A stretch of 6,811 nt of DNA. Source: CAZXCQ01 sp964639275. GTDB taxonomy: Bacteria > Desulfobacterota > DSM-4660 > Desulfatiglandales > Desulfatiglandaceae. Shown here one piece after another: positions 6,044 to 6,811 of this stretch. Made by a program: the position numbers and the translations under genes. The first letter of the stretch is position 1. Each line of letters opens with the position of its first letter. The notes below the pieces were generated by a model, which saw only the letters and a program-made list of their open reading frames with translations, was not told where the DNA came from and did no database searches. Location of the stretch: contig CAZXCQ010000318.1 of the NCBI GenBank assembly GCA_964639275.1, positions 1 to 6,811 on the forward strand. The letters run 5' to 3'.

Positions 6044-6745
6044 GTGATTTTGGCCATCAACACATCCACGCTCGAGTTCGGCCTGGCCCTGTTGGATGAG
6101 GAGGGTACTGTCTCGGCCGAATACTTTATGTCCAAGGGTGAGGCCCATTTTGGCACCCTTATGCCGGCACTCGATTTCCTCCTCAGCGCATCTAAATCCG
6201 ATATTCACAGTCTAAGGTGTCTTACAGTCGCCATAGGCCCGGGCAGTTTTACCGGCCTGAGGGTAGGGCTCTCCGTTACCAAAGGGGTGTGTCATGCCCT
6301 TCAGATCCCTGTTGTGGGCGTATCGAGCCTGGAGGCCCTGGCCAGCCAGCTCCCATATTCGCATTTACCCATAACCCCAATTCTCGACTCCAGAAAAGGG
6401 GAATTTTTTGCTGCCCAGTTTACCTGGGACAAAGGGCAAGGACTCCAAAGGACCCATGAGGATCTTGCCTTTAGACCGAACGAACTCCCCTCCCTTTTTG
6501 AGGTCCCCGCCCTCTTTGTAGGAAACAGTTTTTCCAGTCAAGCACCACTGATAAGAAAAATGCTTGGGCCCCGGGCGCTATTGGCACCTGCCCCTTGTTG
6601 GAGCCTGAGGGCATCTGCGGTTGGATTCGTGGGTCTCAAGCGGTTTAGGTTAAGGGCCTTTGATGACCCACAGGGCCTCAGCCCCATTTACCTGCGGCCC
6701 CCGGATATTCGGCCCAACCCGTTTCCCATCGTTACCAAGAATTAA
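6044..6745 (+). CDS. tsaB: tRNA t6A biosynthesis protein TsaB (YeaZ family)
   Basis: Inactive kinase-like partner of TsaD in the TsaBDE complex, which transfers threonylcarbamoyl to A37 of ANN-reading tRNAs. The product is 233 residues, matching the usual ~230. It opens with the ASKHA-type strand and turn ILAINTSTLEFGLAL, has His35 and LMPALDFLL (39-47), the family hallmark AIGPGSFTGLRVGLS (63-77), VGVSSLEALA (91-100), ILDSRKGEFFAAQF (113-126), and ends with the typical SPIYLRPPDI. No TsaD-type metal-binding HxxxH pair is present, which separates it from TsaD. The GTG start, nine bases after rseP, gives the correct N-terminus; the upstream Shine-Dalgarno sequence is weak (TAGG), so translation may be coupled to rseP. 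TsaD and TsaE are not in the window. Confidence 0.94.
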   Translation: MILAINTSTLEFGLALLDEEGTVSAEYFMSKGEAHFGTLMPALDFLLSASKSDIHSLRCLTVAIGPGSFTGLRVGLSVTKGVCHALQIPVVGVSSLEALASQLPYSHLPITPILDSRKGEFFAAQFTWDKGQGLQRTHEDLAFRPNELPSLFEVPALFVGNSFSSQAPLIRKMLGPRALLAPAPCWSLRASAVGFVGLKRFRLRAFDDPQGLSPIYLRPPDIRPNPFPIVTKN

Positions 6746-6749
6746 CGAT
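6728..6749 (+). repeat. Small hairpin over the tsaB stop codon
   Basis: ATCGTTA (6728-6734) and TAACGAT (6743-6749) are perfect inverted copies around an eight-base loop, with the TAA stop in the right arm. No T-run follows, so it is not a standard terminator. CAAGAATTAA in this hairpin (6736-6745) recurs directly at 6765-6774. Confidence 0.4.
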
Positions 6750-6811
6750 CTCCCAAAAAATCATCAAGAATTAATTGTATCGTAACATCTCAAAGAACAG
6801 GGGGAAAGGTG
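6746..6811 (+). other. Intergenic tail with a possible ribosome binding site at the window edge
   Basis: After tsaB, 66 bases run to the end without a gene. The last bases, AGGGGGAAAGGTG, look like a ribosome binding site of a further + strand gene whose start would be at or beyond the edge. The final GTG (6809-6811) might itself be a start, but nothing after it can be read. Confidence 0.3.

Overview
The window is a stretch of bacterial housekeeping chromosome with every gene on the + strand: rpsB (3' end only) - tsf - frr - uppS - cdsA - dxr - rseP - tsaB. The order is the classic translation/envelope cluster of Gram-negative bacteria. The protein features point to a member of the former Deltaproteobacteria (Desulfobacterota and relatives): a short ~200-residue EF-Ts, an S2 protein with a long acidic tail, a single-PDZ RseP of about 360 residues, and tsaB after rseP instead of bamA. 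This placement is inferred from gene order and protein form; base composition is moderate and gives no stronger clue.

Layout. Positions 1-452 encode the C-terminal half of ribosomal protein S2. Positions 453-866 are a 414-base gap with no gene, unusually long for rpsB-tsf. It holds a long imperfect palindrome (565-771, outer arms of about 34 bases, further nested pairing inside) and a separate 22-base near-palindrome (801-822) about 45 bases before tsf. tsf (867-1469, TTG start) and frr (1537-2094) follow; pyrH, normally between them, is absent, and the 67-base junction contains a hairpin. A C-rich, G-poor leader without a Shine-Dalgarno sequence precedes uppS (2166-2891). Then come cdsA (2923-3726), dxr (3743-4912), rseP (4952-6034, better start than the upstream TTG at 4913) and tsaB (6044-6745, GTG start), closely spaced and probably co-transcribed. 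The last 66 bases hold a small hairpin at the tsaB stop and a purine-rich, ribosome-binding-site-like sequence at the very edge.

How the genes fit together. S2, EF-Ts and RRF serve initiation, elongation and ribosome recycling; TsaB helps make the t6A tRNA modification. Dxr commits carbon to the MEP isoprenoid route, whose products UppS builds into the C55 carrier for peptidoglycan and surface polysaccharide. CdsA makes CDP-diacylglycerol for phospholipids, and RseP is the intramembrane protease of the envelope-stress pathway. The window therefore couples protein synthesis to membrane and wall supply.

No new multi-gene system is visible. The points most worth a second look are the rpsB-tsf palindrome (possible MITE-like or REP-type element, or structured leader), the missing pyrH, a Lys-Asn in place of the signature Lys-Asp in CdsA, and the unusual uppS leader.
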